A stretch of 64,000 bases of DNA, taken from NCBI RefSeq assembly GCF_006346325.1, contig NZ_VDYR01000001.1, forward strand, positions 124,001-188,000, given 5' to 3'. Origin of the DNA: Sphingomonas japonica. Its GTDB lineage: Bacteria; Pseudomonadota; Alphaproteobacteria; Sphingomonadales; Sphingomonadaceae. The notes under the pieces are model-generated. The model made no database searches and was not told where the DNA came from. It saw only the letters and a program-made list of their open reading frames with translations. Of the stretch, positions 1 to 8,940 are shown piece after piece (the first letter of the stretch is position 1; each line of letters starts with the position of its first letter). The position numbers and the translations under genes are program-made.

Positions 1-2
1 CG

Positions 3-605
3 CAGGATGTGCTCGAACTGCAAAGCTATTTCGCCGATGACGGCCAGACCGGCATCCGCGCGGTGCCGGGGGCAGGGGCTAAGGTGCCGCTGTGGATTCT
101 GGGATCGAGCACGTTCGGCGCGCAGCTCGCCGCCGCGCTCGGGCTGCCCTACGCGTTCGCGTCGCACTTCGCGCCAGCCGCGATGATGGACGCGATCGCG
201 ATCTATCGCGCCGGCTTTCGTCCATCGGCGCAGCTCGACCGTCCGCACGTAATGCTGGGTTTCAACGTGTTCGCTGCCGACAGCGACAACGAGGCGCAGT
301 ACCTTGCGAGTTCGGCGCATCAGGCGTTCGTCGCGATCCGCACCGGCCAGGCGATCCAACTGCCGCCCCCGGTGCGCGATTTCCGCGCGGGCCTCGGCGC
401 GCAGGGCAACGCGATCCTCAATCAGGTGCTCGAATGCTCGGCGACCGGCAGCCCCGCGACGGTCGCGCACCAGATCGCCGCGTTCGTCGAGCGGACGGGA
501 GCCGACGAGCTGATGCTGACCGGCATGATCTACGATCCCGAGGCGAGAAAGAAGAGCTTCGGGATTGCCGCGCAGGCGATGCGCGAGTTGCAGCTGGCGG
601 CTTAG
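3..605 (+). CDS. LLM-class flavin-dependent oxidoreductase, C-terminal part (5' end outside window)
   Basis: The reading frame is open from the first bases of the window, so only the last 200 or so residues of a luciferase-like monooxygenase are present. Visible family features are the LWILGSSTFGAQLAAALGLP stretch, followed by AFASHFAP and the C-terminal LMLTGMIYDPEARKKSF segment, typical of MsnO8-like members. These enzymes use reduced flavin from a separate reductase. The substrate cannot be told from this part. A GTG at 9 is only an internal valine codon. It converges on the histidine kinase gene, with a strong inverted repeat between them. Confidence 0.85.
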   Translation, partial: QDVLELQSYFADDGQTGIRAVPGAGAKVPLWILGSSTFGAQLAAALGLPYAFASHFAPAAMMDAIAIYRAGFRPSAQLDRPHVMLGFNVFAADSDNEAQYLASSAHQAFVAIRTGQAIQLPPPVRDFRAGLGAQGNAILNQVLECSATGSPATVAHQIAAFVERTGADELMLTGMIYDPEARKKSFGIAAQAMRELQLAA

Positions 606-636
606 TGTTTGGTCTGGCCGCAGGCAACATACAGCT

Positions 637-710
637 GTGCTCCGGCGAAGGCCGGAGCCGTGGCGGTCCGAAGGCTTTGATTGCCACGGCTCCGGCCTTC
701 GCCGGAGCAC
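637..710. repeat. Perfect 28-bp inverted repeat, REP-like doublet
   Basis: Arms at 637-664 and 683-710 are exact reverse complements over 28 bp, separated by an 18-bp spacer. Each arm is itself nearly palindromic: GCTCCGGC, a GAAG or CTTC centre, then GCCGGAGC. The element lies in the 132-bp gap between two convergent stop codons, so its RNA could end transcription from both sides, though no U-tract is present. The same GCTCCGGC-N4-GCCGGAGC core recurs at 24300-24319 and 24633-24652, which points to a dispersed repeat family and not just a local terminator. Confidence 0.85.
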
Positions 711-737
711 GGGGCCTGCAGATGGGCTGGATCGTAT

Positions 738-2123
738 TCACCCCGCCGCAGGCAGCCGCAATCGCACCAGCAATCCGCCAAGATCCTCGCTCTCCTCCAG
801 ACTCACCGTCCCGTCGTATAGTTCCGCAACATCGCGAACGATCGCCAGACCCAGCCCGGTCCCCGGTTTGCCGCTGTCGAGCCGCACGCCGCGATCGAAG
901 ATGCGGATGCGGTCGGCCTCGGGGATGCCCGCGCCGTCGTCCTCGACCAGTATCTCTACGAACCCGGCATCCGCCTGCGCGGTGATGAACACGCTTCCGC
1001 CGCCATATTTTGCAGCATTCTCGACGAGATTGCCGAGCATTTCGTCGAGGTCCTGACGTTCGATATGGGCGACCAGATCCTTCTGACCATCAGTATCGAT
1101 GCGGACATGCTGGTACAGTCGATCGACCGCGCGCTCGACCGCCTCGATGCTCGGCCAGATCGCGGCGCGGCTGTGCGCGCTGCCGCGGCGTCCGACGGCG
1201 CGGGCGCGCGCGAGGTGGTGATCGACCTGGCGCCGCATCGTCCGCGCCTCGCGCACGACCGTGGTCGACAGGTCGTCGGCATCGGCGGTCGCGGCATTCA
1301 TGATGACGGTGAGCGGCGTCTTGAGCGCGTGCGCGAGATTGCCGGCGTGCCGCCGCGCCTCCTCTGCCTGGCGATCGTTATGCGACACCAGCGCGTTCAG
1401 CTCTTCGACCATCGGCGCCAGCTCGGCGGGCATGCCGCCTTCGATCCGGGTCGATTTGCCGGCGCGCAGCCGCGCGATCTCGATCCGCAACTTGCGCACC
1501 GGCAGCAGGCCGTACCAGGTCTGCAGCGCCGCCATCACGATCAGGCCGAGCCCGAGCAGGACGAAGCTGTAGGTCAGCGTCCGCCGCAGCGCGGCAATCT
1601 GGGCATCTAGAATATTGCGGTTTTGCGCCACCTGAAACCGCCACTGCACGGGTGATCCCGGCAGGCGTACGTCGCGTTCGGCAACGCGCAGGTTTTCCTT
1701 GGGGAACTGGTCCGAATCATAAAAATGCACCTCCATGTCGCCATGGTCGGCGTCGGCGCGCAATACTCGATCCCACAGCGACCGGGACGGAGCGGCATTG
1801 TATCCCTTGCCGCTGACCTGCCAGTACAATCCGGAATATGGTTCGAGAAATCGTTGGTCGGATAACTCGCGGCTGAACATCACTTCGCCGACCGGATCGA
1901 TCTCGGCCGACAGGATCATCGAATCCAGGATATAGTCCAGCTGATCGTCGAAACTGGTTTGCAGCGCTGACGTCAGCACACGATCGAGCCCGAAAGCGCC
2001 CCCTGCCAGCAGCACGAAAATCCACGCGCTGGCGATCAGGATCATGCGCCGGCTGAGCGATCCGGTCGCCCGCACATAGGGCCGCGGCGGCGGAGCCCCC
2101 ACCTCGATCGCCGCGTCGCTCAT
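738..2123 (-). CDS. Membrane sensor histidine kinase
   Basis: A 461-residue kinase of the OmpR/PhoP-partner type. Two membrane helices (about 27-47 and 184-204) enclose a periplasmic sensor region of about 135 residues. A HAMP-like linker follows, then a HisKA segment with phosphoacceptor H265 in NLAHALKTP, and an ATPase domain with N-box NLVENAAKYGG (365-375), G1 box DDGAGIP (395-401) and G2 box GTGLGLAIV (421-429). The start codon lies 1 nt after the stop of the response regulator gene, so the two are co-transcribed and probably translationally coupled. The signal sensed is unknown. The upstream PepSY gene makes an envelope signal plausible. Confidence 0.93.
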   Translation of the reverse strand: MSDAAIEVGAPPPRPYVRATGSLSRRMILIASAWIFVLLAGGAFGLDRVLTSALQTSFDDQLDYILDSMILSAEIDPVGEVMFSRELSDQRFLEPYSGLYWQVSGKGYNAAPSRSLWDRVLRADADHGDMEVHFYDSDQFPKENLRVAERDVRLPGSPVQWRFQVAQNRNILDAQIAALRRTLTYSFVLLGLGLIVMAALQTWYGLLPVRKLRIEIARLRAGKSTRIEGGMPAELAPMVEELNALVSHNDRQAEEARRHAGNLAHALKTPLTVIMNAATADADDLSTTVVREARTMRRQVDHHLARARAVGRRGSAHSRAAIWPSIEAVERAVDRLYQHVRIDTDGQKDLVAHIERQDLDEMLGNLVENAAKYGGGSVFITAQADAGFVEILVEDDGAGIPEADRIRIFDRGVRLDSGKPGTGLGLAIVRDVAELYDGTVSLEESEDLGGLLVRLRLPAAG

Positions 2124-2124
2124 G

Positions 2125-2811
2125 TCAGGATTCGGCGGCGACCGGCGTGCCGTCGGGATCCTCGAGGCTGTAGCCCAGGCCGCGGATCGTCGTGATCGTA
2201 TCCGCGCCCAGCTTCTTGCGGATGCGCGTCACGAAAACTTCGATCGTGTTCGAATCGCGATCGAAATCCTGGTCGTAAATATGCTCGATCAGCTCGGTGC
2301 GGCTGACGACCTTGCCTTTGTGATGGAGCAGGTACGACAGCAGCTTGTATTCCTGCGCGGTCAGCTTGATCGGCTCGCCGGCGCGGGTCACCTTGCCGCT
2401 GCGCGTGTCGAGACGGATGTCGCCCGCGGTCAGCTCGGCCGAGGCATTGCCCGACGCGCGCCGGATCAGCGCGCGCAGCCGTGCGATCAGCTCCTCGGTC
2501 TGGAACGGCTTGGCGACATAATCGTCGGCGCCGGCGTCAAGTCCGGCAACCTTGTCCGACCAGCTGTCGCGCGCAGTCAGGACCAACACCGGCGTCGCCT
2601 TGCCTTCCTTGCGCCAGCGGTCGAGCACGGTCAGTCCATCGACCTCCGGCAGACCGAGATCGAGGATGATCGCGTCGTAATTCTCGGTAGAGCCGAGGAA
2701 GTGGCCTTCCTCGCCGTCCGACGCGCTGTCGACGGCATATCCCGCTCCCTCGAGCGTGGACATCAATTGCTGGCGCAGATTGGGCTCATCCTCGACGATC
2801 AGAACGCGCAT
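2125..2811 (-). CDS. OmpR/PhoP-family response regulator
   Basis: A 228-residue regulator with a receiver domain (MRVLIVEDEP start, phosphoacceptor D51 in ILDLGLP, conserved lysine in VAKPF) and a C-terminal winged-helix DNA-binding domain ending in the TIRGLGYSLE segment. The frame extends upstream to 2913, but the start at 2811 is chosen because it begins the receiver strand and is preceded by AAAGGGA. It is the middle gene of a PepSY-regulator-kinase operon. By family, the kinase encoded immediately downstream should phosphorylate it. Confidence 0.94.
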   Translation of the reverse strand: MRVLIVEDEPNLRQQLMSTLEGAGYAVDSASDGEEGHFLGSTENYDAIILDLGLPEVDGLTVLDRWRKEGKATPVLVLTARDSWSDKVAGLDAGADDYVAKPFQTEELIARLRALIRRASGNASAELTAGDIRLDTRSGKVTRAGEPIKLTAQEYKLLSYLLHHKGKVVSRTELIEHIYDQDFDRDSNTIEVFVTRIRKKLGADTITTIRGLGYSLEDPDGTPVAAES

Positions 2812-2845
2812 GAGTTTTCCCTTTATTGTCCTTGCAAGCGGTGCG

Positions 2846-3163
2846 TCAGCGCCCCGACCGACCCAGGATCGCCCCCGACCGCCCGTCGACATCCACCCAG
2901 ATGACCTGTCCATTGCGCAGGAACTTGAGCGTGTAAATGGCAGGGCCCGAATCGAAGTCGAAGCCGAGATAGTCGGCCCCCTTCATCCGCGGCAACACCC
3001 GCCGCTCTATCTCGCGCAGCGGCAGCAGTCGGCCCTGGAGCCGCGCTTCGCGGGCCTGTTCGTGATCGCGCTTGAGCTTTTGCAGCGGATCCGCCGATGC
3101 CGCGCATGGCGCCGCCATCAGCACCGCCAGCATCGCCAAACAGGAGCGTCCCACCATCTTCAT
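2846..3163 (-). CDS. Secreted PepSY-domain protein
   Basis: A 105-residue protein with a Sec signal peptide (residues 1-24, ending PCAASA), a basic helical segment and a C-terminal PepSY-like fold with the pattern DYLGFDFDSGPAIYTLKFLR followed by WVDVDGRSGAIL. PepSY proteins are periplasmic inhibitors or modulators, often encoded with two-component systems. This gene is first in an operon with the regulator and kinase, 34 nt apart. The start at 3163 (MKMVGRS) is chosen to complete the signal peptide. An ATG at 3157 is an alternative, and neither has a strong ribosome-binding site. A long frame continuing upstream to 3835 is antisense to the ABC-F gene and is not coding. Confidence 0.8.
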   Translation of the reverse strand: MKMVGRSCLAMLAVLMAAPCAASADPLQKLKRDHEQAREARLQGRLLPLREIERRVLPRMKGADYLGFDFDSGPAIYTLKFLRNGQVIWVDVDGRSGAILGRSGR

Positions 3164-3308
3164 CGTGTTGGCATAGGGTCGCGGCGTTGAACAGCCTGTG
3201 AATATGGCTGAAAGCGGGCGGCAACTTCCGCTGTGGCTTCCGGGCAACAAGGCGCGCCGATCACGGACCATTGCCAGCACCCGGCCCAGATCGTAACGCG
3301 CCGACGCT

Positions 3309-5087
3309 ATGGCTGCTCCCATCCTCGCCTTTGAAGGGCTCGGGCTCGTGCAGGGTTCGGGCTGGCTGTTCCGCAATCTCGACATCCACATCGGCGCACG
3401 CGACCGGCTGGCGCTGATCGGGCGCAACGGCGCGGGCAAGACGACGTTGCTCAAGCTGCTCGGCGGACAGGTCGATGCCGACGAGGGTCGCCGCGTGATC
3501 GTGCCGGGCACCAATGTGGTGATGCTCGAACAGGAACCGCGCATGACCGGGTGCGCGACGCTGATGGACTTCGTCCTGTCCGGCGAAGACGCGCCCGCGC
3601 GGCATGAGGCCGAAGCCATCGCCGACCAGCTCGGCATCGACCTGACCCGCGATGCCGCGACCGCCAGCGGGGGCGAGCGCCGCCGCGCCGGCATCGCCCG
3701 GGCGCTGGCGCAGGACCCCGATGTGCTGCTGCTCGACGAGCCGACCAACCATCTCGACATCCACGCCATCGAATGGCTCGAGGAATGGCTGCAGCGGTAT
3801 CGCGGCGCGTTCGTCGTCATCAGCCATGATCGCACCTTCCTGACGCGGCTGACCAGGCAGACGCTGTGGCTCGACCGCGGGTCGATGCGCCGCGCCGAGA
3901 TCGGCTTCGGCGGGTTCGATGCATGGACCGAGCAGGTCTATGCCGAGGAACAGCGCGCCGCGGAAAAGCTCGACGCGCGGCTGAAGCTCGAGGAGCACTG
4001 GCTCCAGCGCGGCGTCACCGGGAGGCGCAAGCGCAACCAGGGACGGCTGTCGAAGCTGTACGAAATGCGTGCCGAACGCGCGGCGATGACGGGGCCGTCG
4101 GGTGCCGCCAACCTCACCACCGCCGCCGACGATTCCAAGACTAAGGTGGTGATCGATGCAAAGGCGGTCACCAAGACCTATGGCGATCGTCCGATCATCA
4201 AGGACCTGACGCTGCGCATCACCCGCGGCGACCGGATCGGCATCGTCGGACGCAACGGCGCCGGCAAATCGACCTTGCTCAAGCTCCTGACCGGCGAGAT
4301 CAGTCCCGACAGCGGCCATATCCGGCTGGCCAAGACGCTCGACGCGATCATCATCGACCAGCAGCGCAGCCGGATGCAGCCCGAAATGACGGTGCGCGAG
4401 GCGGTCGCCGACGGCGGGGAATGGATCGACGTGCTGGGGGTGCGCAAGCACATCCACGGCTATCTCAAGGAGTTTCTCTTCGAGCCGACCATGGTCGAGG
4501 CAAAGGTCGGGACGCTGTCGGGCGGCGAGCGTTCGCGGCTGCTGCTCGCACGCGAATTTGCGCGGCCGTCGAACCTGATGGTGCTCGACGAACCGACCAA
4601 CGATCTGGACCTCGAAACGCTCGACCTGCTGCAGGAAGTGATCGCCGACTATGACGGCACCGTGCTGATCGTAAGCCACGACCGCGACTTTCTCGATCGC
4701 ACCGTGACGATGACCATCGGCCTCGACGGATCGGGCTTCGTCGACGCGGTGGTCGGCGGCTATGCCGACTGGGAAGCCAAGCGCAAGCAGCGCACGACCA
4801 CCAGGAAAAAGGAAGCCACGAAGCCCATCGCCGAAGCACCGCGCCCCAGGGCGGCGAAGCTGACCTACAAGGACCAGCGCGACTATGACCTGCTGCCCAA
4901 ACGGATCGAGGAGATCGAGGCCGCGATCGCGCGCGACGAGGAAAAGCTCGCCGATCCCGACCTGTATGTGCGCGATCCGGACGCGTTCGACCGGTTGATG
5001 GCGGCGATCGCCAAGGCGCGCGAGGAAAAGGACGCGGCGGAAATGCGCTGGCTGGAACTGGCGGAACGTGCGGAAGCGCTGGGCTGA
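3309..5087 (+). CDS. ABC-F family ATPase (Uup/EttA type)
   Basis: A 592-residue soluble protein with two ABC cassettes and no membrane segment. Cassette one has Walker A GRNGAGKTTLLKLLGG, signature ASGGERRRAG and Walker B LLLDEPTNHLDI. Cassette two has GRNGAGKSTLLKLLTG, LSGGERSRLLLA and VLDEPTNDLDLETLD. Between them is the arginine- and lysine-rich linker (GRRKRNQGRLSKLYEMR) typical of ABC-F proteins. A C-terminal charged coiled coil (about 530-592) resembles Uup. ABC-F proteins act on the ribosome in translation, and Uup-like ones also affect DNA excision and branch migration. It is a stand-alone gene. Confidence 0.93.
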   Translation: MAAPILAFEGLGLVQGSGWLFRNLDIHIGARDRLALIGRNGAGKTTLLKLLGGQVDADEGRRVIVPGTNVVMLEQEPRMTGCATLMDFVLSGEDAPARHEAEAIADQLGIDLTRDAATASGGERRRAGIARALAQDPDVLLLDEPTNHLDIHAIEWLEEWLQRYRGAFVVISHDRTFLTRLTRQTLWLDRGSMRRAEIGFGGFDAWTEQVYAEEQRAAEKLDARLKLEEHWLQRGVTGRRKRNQGRLSKLYEMRAERAAMTGPSGAANLTTAADDSKTKVVIDAKAVTKTYGDRPIIKDLTLRITRGDRIGIVGRNGAGKSTLLKLLTGEISPDSGHIRLAKTLDAIIIDQQRSRMQPEMTVREAVADGGEWIDVLGVRKHIHGYLKEFLFEPTMVEAKVGTLSGGERSRLLLAREFARPSNLMVLDEPTNDLDLETLDLLQEVIADYDGTVLIVSHDRDFLDRTVTMTIGLDGSGFVDAVVGGYADWEAKRKQRTTTRKKEATKPIAEAPRPRAAKLTYKDQRDYDLLPKRIEEIEAAIARDEEKLADPDLYVRDPDAFDRLMAAIAKAREEKDAAEMRWLELAERAEALG

Positions 5088-5978
5088 TCAGCCCGGCACC
5101 ACCACCTCGATCGCCCGCTGCGCCACCCGCACCGTCACCGGCGTGCGCGCCAATACCTCGCCGTCGATCGAGATGCGGTGGTGCGGGCGGGTGTCGAGGC
5201 GCAGTTCACGCCCCCGGAATTCCCGGATGCCGGCGTCCCGCGACCGCAGACGGAAGAACTTGCCGTACCAATCGACCACCAGCTTCCACAATTTGCGCCC
5301 CGCGACCACCTGGATCACCATGTCGCCGCTATCGACGTCAGTGGTCTCGGTCATCTCGACGCCGCCGTGGAAACGACCGTTGAGCATGCGCACTTCGGTG
5401 GCCCACATGCGATGCTCGCGCGTCCCATCGTCGATCATCAGCCGGAACGGGCGAAAGCGGAAGAAGCACCACACCGCCCAGCCGAGATAGCCGATCCGCC
5501 CGAGATATTTCTTGAGGTTGTGCGGCACCGTGTCGCCGATCATGGGCGACAGGCCCATCGCCGCGCAATTGGCGAAATAGTCGTCGTCGATCATGCCAAG
5601 GTCGATCCGCCGCCGCCGCCCGCTGGCGATCGCGTCGATCGCGCCGTCGAGGTCGAGCGGCAGCCCCAGCGTCCGCGCAAAGCTATTCGCGGTGCCGAGC
5701 GGAAGGACCGCGAACACGCAATCCTTGCCGACGACGTCGTCGACCACGCATGACAGCGATCCGTCGCCCCCGCCGACGATCACCATCGGTGCCCCCGATC
5801 GCACCGCACCGCGCACGGTGTCGTTGAGCTTTGCGGGATCGCGCACCGCATGGCAGTCGATCAGTTCGATACCGGCCGCGGCGATCTTTGTGCGAGCCTC
5901 GTCGAACATCGCTTGTCCGCGCCGCGACTTGGCATTGACGATGAGGACAGCCTGGCGGGGGACGGGACTCGTTAACAT
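5088..5978 (-). CDS. Diacylglycerol/lipid kinase family protein (YegS/BmrU type)
   Basis: A 296-residue DAGK catalytic-domain protein. The nucleotide-binding motif is VIVGGGDGS (residues 67-74), followed by LPLGTANSFARTLGLP, the family's glycine-rich second motif. The C-terminal half holds the usual beta-sandwich ending in RISIDGEVL. Such enzymes phosphorylate lipids or sphingoid bases at the membrane. Sphingomonads make glycosphingolipids, but the substrate cannot be told here. The start at 5978 (MLTSPVPRQAV) is chosen because the preceding 58 residues of open frame are low-complexity arginine-rich read-through. GGGAG lies upstream. Its stop codon abuts the ABC-F stop. Confidence 0.86.
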   Translation of the reverse strand: MLTSPVPRQAVLIVNAKSRRGQAMFDEARTKIAAAGIELIDCHAVRDPAKLNDTVRGAVRSGAPMVIVGGGDGSLSCVVDDVVGKDCVFAVLPLGTANSFARTLGLPLDLDGAIDAIASGRRRRIDLGMIDDDYFANCAAMGLSPMIGDTVPHNLKKYLGRIGYLGWAVWCFFRFRPFRLMIDDGTREHRMWATEVRMLNGRFHGGVEMTETTDVDSGDMVIQVVAGRKLWKLVVDWYGKFFRLRSRDAGIREFRGRELRLDTRPHHRISIDGEVLARTPVTVRVAQRAIEVVVPG

Positions 5979-6018
5979 GGCGCAACAACTCCCGACCGGG
6001 GCGGGGTATCCGCGGCGT

Positions 6019-6828
6019 TCAGAGCGATTTGCCCGCGCGCCCGGCCAGTTCGGTGACATAGTGCCACGCCACCCGTCCCGAGCGGCTGCCCCGCCGCGTC
6101 GCCCATTGGACCGCTTCGGCGGGATCGAACGACAGGCCATAGGCCTGCGCATAGCCGCGCACGATCGCCAGAAACCCGTCCTGATCGATGGCGTGAAAAC
6201 CCAGGCTCAACCCGAACCGGTCGGCAAGTGCGAGCTGATCGTCGATCGCGTCGCGCGCGTTGATCGCGCTTTCCTGTTCGGCGATGTCGCGGGGGATCAG
6301 GTGGCGGCGGTTCGACGTGACGATCAGTCGCGCGTTGGAAGGCCGTGCCTCGGCCCCGCCTTCGAGCAGCGAGCGCAGCGCCCGTGCGTCGGCGGCCGTG
6401 TCGAAGCCGAGATCGTCGATGAAGACGGCGAAGGCCCGGTCGATCGGTGCGATCGTGGCGAACAGAGCGGGCAGGGTCGCGAGCGTTCCCGACGTCGCCT
6501 CGACCAGCGCGAGATCGCCGCCACCGCTCTGGACGGCGCCGACCGCCGCCTTGACCAGCGCCGACTTGCCGGTCCCGCGCGCGCCCCATAGCAGGGCGTC
6601 CTGCGCCGCCGCGCCATTCGCGAAGCGCCGGAGATTCTCCAGCAGCACCGCTTTTTGAGCATCGATCCCCACCAGCCGGTCGATCGGCAAGGGATCGAAC
6701 GCGCGCGCAGCCGTCAGCGCGGTTCCGCGCCAGACATACGCCCGATGCGCCAGCGGGTCCGCCGTGGCGGGGGCGGGGGGCGCAAGCCGGTCGAGCGCGT
6801 CGGCGATGCGGGAAAGCGGGTCGGTCAC
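6019..6828 (-). CDS. DUF815-family AAA ATPase
   Basis: A 269-residue P-loop ATPase with Walker A WGARGTGKSALVKA (from residue 81) and Walker B FAVFIDDLGFD, followed by a sensor segment RLIVTSNRRHLIP and the conserved LADRFGLSLGFH block. This arrangement is that of DUF815, an AAA+ family of unknown cellular role that is widespread in alphaproteobacteria. It lies 40 nt upstream of the lipid kinase gene and 33 nt downstream of the TPR gene on the same strand, so it may share their transcript. Confidence 0.85.
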   Translation of the reverse strand: MTDPLSRIADALDRLAPPAPATADPLAHRAYVWRGTALTAARAFDPLPIDRLVGIDAQKAVLLENLRRFANGAAAQDALLWGARGTGKSALVKAAVGAVQSGGGDLALVEATSGTLATLPALFATIAPIDRAFAVFIDDLGFDTAADARALRSLLEGGAEARPSNARLIVTSNRRHLIPRDIAEQESAINARDAIDDQLALADRFGLSLGFHAIDQDGFLAIVRGYAQAYGLSFDPAEAVQWATRRGSRSGRVAWHYVTELAGRAGKSL

Positions 6829-6861
6829 CCGGCCCCGGCTAGCACCGAAGCGGATCGCAGC

Positions 6862-8940
6862 TCAAGCGAGAGCGGCGAGCAGCGCTTCGGCGGCGGCACG
6901 CTCGCCGAACCCGGGATCGGCCAGCGCGGCTTGAGCCTGCGCGCGCGCGCGAGGATTCTGGCCGAGATCGGCATAGGCCTGCGCCAGATGCCAGCGCAGC
7001 ATCGGGTGCCGCGGCGCGAGCGCCACGGCCTTCAACAGCAATTGAACCGCGCCTGCGGCATCGCCCCCTTCGCGCAGCGCCCAGCCATAGCAGTCGGCGA
7101 CGGCCGGGTTGGCGGGGGCAATGGCATGCGCCGCCTGTGCGTAGATCAGGCCGCGCTCGGCGTCGCCCGCGCCGGTATACGCCGCGGCAAGTTCGGCGAG
7201 GACCACCGCATCGCGATCCCCGATGCGCAGACGCAGCGCCTCGAGCGTGTCGATCGCCGCCGCATATTGTGCGGCAGCCAGCTGCCAATGCGCGGACAGC
7301 CGCAGCGCCGCGATGTTCCACGGGTTTTGCGTCAGGAACAGCGCCAGCGTGCGGGCCGCAGCCGGACGGTTCCCGGCCAGGTCCAATGCCTCGGCCAACC
7401 GCAGCATTGTCGCTTCGTCGAGCCGGAGATTTCCGGCGCGGGCATAGGCTTGCGCGGCAGGGCGCGGCTGGCCATCGAGCATCAGCGCATCGCCAACCAG
7501 AAGATGCGCGGCAGGGGTGCCGGGATTGCTCGCGGCGAGCGCCTGCGCGCGTGCGAACGCCGCCGCCGGATCGCCGCTCGATTGCAGGCCGCGGATCAAT
7601 GCGATGGCCGCGTCGGGATTGTCCGGCTGTTGCTGAACGGCGGCACTCAGCATCGGCAATGGCGACGTATCGCCGAACGGGCCGGCATTGCCGCGCACCG
7701 CACTTGCGGCGCGGTCAAGCAACGATGCCGCAGCGCCGCGATCGCCGATCCGCTCGAACGCGCGCGCCGCCAGCGTCAGCACGTAGCTGTCCGCGTCGCT
7801 GCGCGCGATCACCGGGCGCAGCACTGCAATCGCGTCACGCGATGCGTTGGCGCGGGCATAGGCCGTCGCGAGCAGGCTGCGCGCGGCGATGTTCATCGGC
7901 TGGCGATCGACCAGTGCGCGCAGCTGCTCGATCGCCTGTTGATAGCCGCCTGCCTGCAGGTCGAGCCCGCCGCTCAGCAGCAGCATCGCCGGCAGCCCGT
8001 CGAGCCGCGATCCGATCCGCTGCAGGATCGCGCGGGCGGTCTCGAACGCTCCGGCGCGGGCGGCGAGGACGGCCTGCAGGTAATAGGCCTGCGCGCTGCC
8101 CGGCCGGGCCGCTGCGGCGCGGCGCACGGCTGCCAGCATCGCCTGGGTCTGCCCGGTTTCGCCAAGCGTCGCGGCGTATTCGATGAGCATGTCGTGATTG
8201 TTCGGATCGCGTCGCAGCGCATCGGCGAACCACGGCAGCGCCGCGGTCAGGCCGTATTGCGCGCGCACCATTTCACCGCGCAGTGCGAGTGCATCGGCGG
8301 ATTTTGGCGCAAGCGTGGCGGCGCGGGCCGATGCGGCGATCGCCCCGGAGATGTCGCCACCGCCGCGCAGGTAGCGGGCATAGGCGATCCAGGTCGCCGC
8401 ATCGCGCGGATAGCGGCGCAGCGCGCTCTCGAACGCGTACCCTGCGCCGCCATAGTCGCCGCGCGCCATAAGCGCCTGCGCCCGCACCCGATCGCTGTAG
8501 CTGGCGTAGCGCGGATCGGCAGTTTCGAGCGTCTCGAGCGCGCGGTCGGGCTGTCCCTGGATGCGATAGGCATCGGCATAGAGGTGGCGTAGCCGCCCCG
8601 GATCGAACCCCGCCTTGACCGAGCGATCGAGCGCGGCTTCGGCGGCGATGCCGTCGCCCAGCCCCAGCTCACTTCGCGCAAGCACGGCGAGCGCCATCCC
8701 CCAGTCGCGGTCCAGGGCCACCGCACGAGCCGCTGCATCACGCGCCGCGGTCGGGCTGCCGCTCGCCAGCAGTCCCAGCGCGCGGGCGAGCTGCGATCGC
8801 GCTTCCGACACTTCGGTTCTGGCGTGTGGGACGATCGGCCACGCCGCGAGGATGCGCGCGCTCGCCGCGATCACCAGGATCGCGAAGGTGACAGCCTTCA
8901 ATCGCCGCGGGCGGGGCGGCGCTTCAGGGCTGGAGGTCAT
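6862..8940 (-). CDS. Membrane-anchored TPR protein of the PrsK/PrsR locus
   Basis: A 692-residue protein with one N-terminal membrane helix (about residues 16-36) and then some fifteen alanine-rich tetratricopeptide-like repeats to the end, for example ARALGLLASGSPTAARDAA and ALRGEMVRAQYGLTAALPWF. TPR arrays are scaffolds for protein assembly. Its first 17 nt overlap the end of prsR, so translation is coupled to the regulator. That context suggests a role in exopolysaccharide export or polymerisation, or in the PEP-CTERM system. It lacks the lipoprotein signal expected of PrsT, so I do not give it that name. Confidence 0.8.
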   Translation of the reverse strand: MTSSPEAPPRPRRLKAVTFAILVIAASARILAAWPIVPHARTEVSEARSQLARALGLLASGSPTAARDAAARAVALDRDWGMALAVLARSELGLGDGIAAEAALDRSVKAGFDPGRLRHLYADAYRIQGQPDRALETLETADPRYASYSDRVRAQALMARGDYGGAGYAFESALRRYPRDAATWIAYARYLRGGGDISGAIAASARAATLAPKSADALALRGEMVRAQYGLTAALPWFADALRRDPNNHDMLIEYAATLGETGQTQAMLAAVRRAAAARPGSAQAYYLQAVLAARAGAFETARAILQRIGSRLDGLPAMLLLSGGLDLQAGGYQQAIEQLRALVDRQPMNIAARSLLATAYARANASRDAIAVLRPVIARSDADSYVLTLAARAFERIGDRGAAASLLDRAASAVRGNAGPFGDTSPLPMLSAAVQQQPDNPDAAIALIRGLQSSGDPAAAFARAQALAASNPGTPAAHLLVGDALMLDGQPRPAAQAYARAGNLRLDEATMLRLAEALDLAGNRPAAARTLALFLTQNPWNIAALRLSAHWQLAAAQYAAAIDTLEALRLRIGDRDAVVLAELAAAYTGAGDAERGLIYAQAAHAIAPANPAVADCYGWALREGGDAAGAVQLLLKAVALAPRHPMLRWHLAQAYADLGQNPRARAQAQAALADPGFGERAAAEALLAALA

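Noticed and set aside
738..2811. The two-component pair as CreBC partner of creD
   Set aside because: The kinase and regulator resemble the general PhoPQ/OmpR type, and they lie 32 kb from creD with a PepSY gene. Nothing ties them to creD.
3164..3308. A short gene in the gap before the ABC-F gene
   Set aside because: No frame with a start, ribosome-binding site and credible residues was seen. The longer frames belong to antisense noise.
5081..5094. GGGCTGATCAGCCC palindrome across two convergent stop codons as a terminator
   Set aside because: A perfect 14-base palindrome without a loop or T-tract is unlikely to end transcription. Both stop codons lying in it may be chance.
6655..8592. A 645-codon open frame antisense to the TPR gene
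   Set aside because: Arg- and Gln-rich shadow of an alanine-rich repeat protein.
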